DNA of 7,320 bases from Bacteriovoracaceae bacterium. Its GTDB lineage: Bacteria > Bdellovibrionota > Bacteriovoracia > Bacteriovoracales > Bacteriovoracaceae. Every line of letters starts with the position of its first letter. Within the stretch, counting starts at the first letter, position 1. The stretch spans positions 1 through 7,320 of the forward strand of contig JAKLJM010000105.1 in the NCBI GenBank assembly GCA_023151145.1, written 5' to 3'. Made by a program: the position numbers and the translations under genes. The notes beneath the pieces are model-generated. The model did no database searches. It was not told where the DNA came from and saw nothing but the letters and a program-made list of their open reading frames with translations. Positions 6,511 through 7,320 of the stretch are shown here, in pieces.

Positions 6511-7320
6511 TGCCTTTCTTTTTCTCTTAAGCTTATAAACAAACGCTAAGACTTCTGCCACTGCCTTATAAAGAGTACGCGGGACGGGATTTCCCACTTT
6601 TACTGTTTTATAAAGAGTGCGAGCCAACAACACATTTTCAACAACAGGAATATTATTTTCTTTGGCGATCTCTCTAATTCTTAAAGCTAAAAAATCTTGC
6701 CCCTTACCTACCACCATGGGAGAAACCATATTTTCGCCGTCATACTTAATGACAACTGAGATATGTGTTGGGTTTGTCACCACGACATCTGCCGTTTTTA
6801 TATCTTTCATCATTCGCTTCTGAGACATTTGTCTTTGAATTTGACGAATACGTGCCTTAACTTCCGGATTACCATCTTGTTCTTTTGATTCTTTCTTTAA
6901 TTCTTCTTTGGTTTGCATCAAACGTTTTTTATATGAGAATTTCTGATAACCAAAATCTAACAAGGCAACAACGGCAAGACCCAAGAGTAAGGCAAAAGAA
7001 ATTTTTCCAATTAGCTCTTTACCTACAATGTATGATTGGGTGACTTCCATGTGCATGAATGAATTATATTTCCCAATATCGTCTTTTAAGAAAATATAAG
7101 CAATCCATAGAACCACGATGAACTTTAAAATACCTTTTACGGTTTCCATCAATGCTTGCATGGAAAATAATTTTTTTATGCCATTTAAAGGATTAACTCT
7201 GTCGAATTTTAATTCTAAAATTTCCGGTGAATATAAAAAACCAATTTGTGCTATTTGAGCAATAACCCCAACACATAAAGCTGCCAATAAAACGGGTGCT
7301 GAACATTTTGCAGCTGCAAC
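6502..7320 (-). CDS. flhB: Flagellar export apparatus switch protein, N-terminus outside the window
   Basis: FlhB sits in the inner membrane and switches export from rod-hook to filament proteins after self-cleavage. The frame stays open to the window edge, giving 272 C-terminal residues. An apparent start near 7287 is an internal TTG leucine codon, with coding continuing upstream as VAAAKCSAPVLL. Compared with the usual 350-380 residues, about 80-100 N-terminal residues with the first membrane segment are missing. Visible are the end of one hydrophobic segment (VLLAALCVGVIAQIAQIGF), the family element NPLNGIKKLFSMQALMETVK, two further membrane segments (LKFIVVLWIAYIFL; ISFALLLGLAVVALLDFGY), the basic linker SYKKRLMQTKEELKKESKEQ, and ARIRQIQRQMSQKRMM. 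The autocleavage site NPTH is intact at 6763-6774 within VVTNPTHISVVIKYD, followed by a short cleaved domain (AKENNIPVVENVLLARTLYK). A virulence-type export homologue is unlikely given flhA, flhF, flhG and fliA downstream. Confidence 0.95.
   Translation of the reverse strand, partial: VAAAKCSAPVLLAALCVGVIAQIAQIGFLYSPEILELKFDRVNPLNGIKKLFSMQALMETVKGILKFIVVLWIAYIFLKDDIGKYNSFMHMEVTQSYIVGKELIGKISFALLLGLAVVALLDFGYQKFSYKKRLMQTKEELKKESKEQDGNPEVKARIRQIQRQMSQKRMMKDIKTADVVVTNPTHISVVIKYDGENMVSPMVVGKGQDFLALRIREIAKENNIPVVENVLLARTLYKTVKVGNPVPRTLYKAVAEVLAFVYKLKRKRKALS

Noticed and set aside
6617..6823. Plus-strand open frame of 68 codons inside flhB
   Set aside because: It is antisense to the autocleavage region of FlhB and has no independent support.
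7285..7287. TTG as the start of flhB
   Set aside because: The frame continues upstream to the window edge with FlhB-like hydrophobic sequence, so this is an internal leucine codon.

Overview
The window is one stretch of a flagellar export and polarity operon. Every credible gene lies on the minus strand, so transcription runs from position 7320 towards position 1. In that direction the order is flhB (its 5' end lies outside the window), flhA, flhF, flhG, fliA, an unrecognised 317-residue protein, and the first 65 codons of a small membrane-anchored protein. Intergenic gaps are 23, 4, 50, 10, 8 and 24 bases. Several Shine-Dalgarno sequences overlap the previous stop codon, so this reads as a tightly packed polycistronic unit with no internal promoter or terminator that I can defend. 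No tRNA, rRNA, insertion sequence or CRISPR array is visible, and there is no gene-free stretch over 300 bases.

The organism is a Gram-negative-type flagellated bacterium with AT-rich DNA (roughly 35-40% GC by eye). The order flhB-flhA-flhF-flhG-fliA, with FlhF and FlhG together, is typical of bacteria that control polar flagellar number and position. The low GC content and protein style fit the Bdellovibrionota (Bacteriovorax, Halobacteriovorax or Peredibacter-like), but this placement is an inference and no marker gene here settles it.

FlhB (export switch, autocleavage motif NPTH intact) and FlhA (export gate, signature intact) form the inner-membrane part of the flagellar type III secretion system. 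FlhF and FlhG normally set where and how many flagella are built. FliA is sigma-28, which directs the late flagellar genes. The two genes after fliA, where many polar flagellates carry chemotaxis genes, are not recognisable.

The most interesting observation is that FlhF keeps the fold landmarks of an SRP-type GTPase but has lost the key residues of nearly every nucleotide-binding motif (P-loop Lys replaced by Gln, DTAGR replaced by DYKCL, TKLD replaced by THLD). It looks like a pseudo-GTPase. The adjacent FlhG keeps its own ATPase motifs but lacks the N-terminal DQAxxLR element that in other bacteria activates FlhF GTP hydrolysis. Together these suggest a polar flagellar placement system in which FlhF works without a GTPase cycle.
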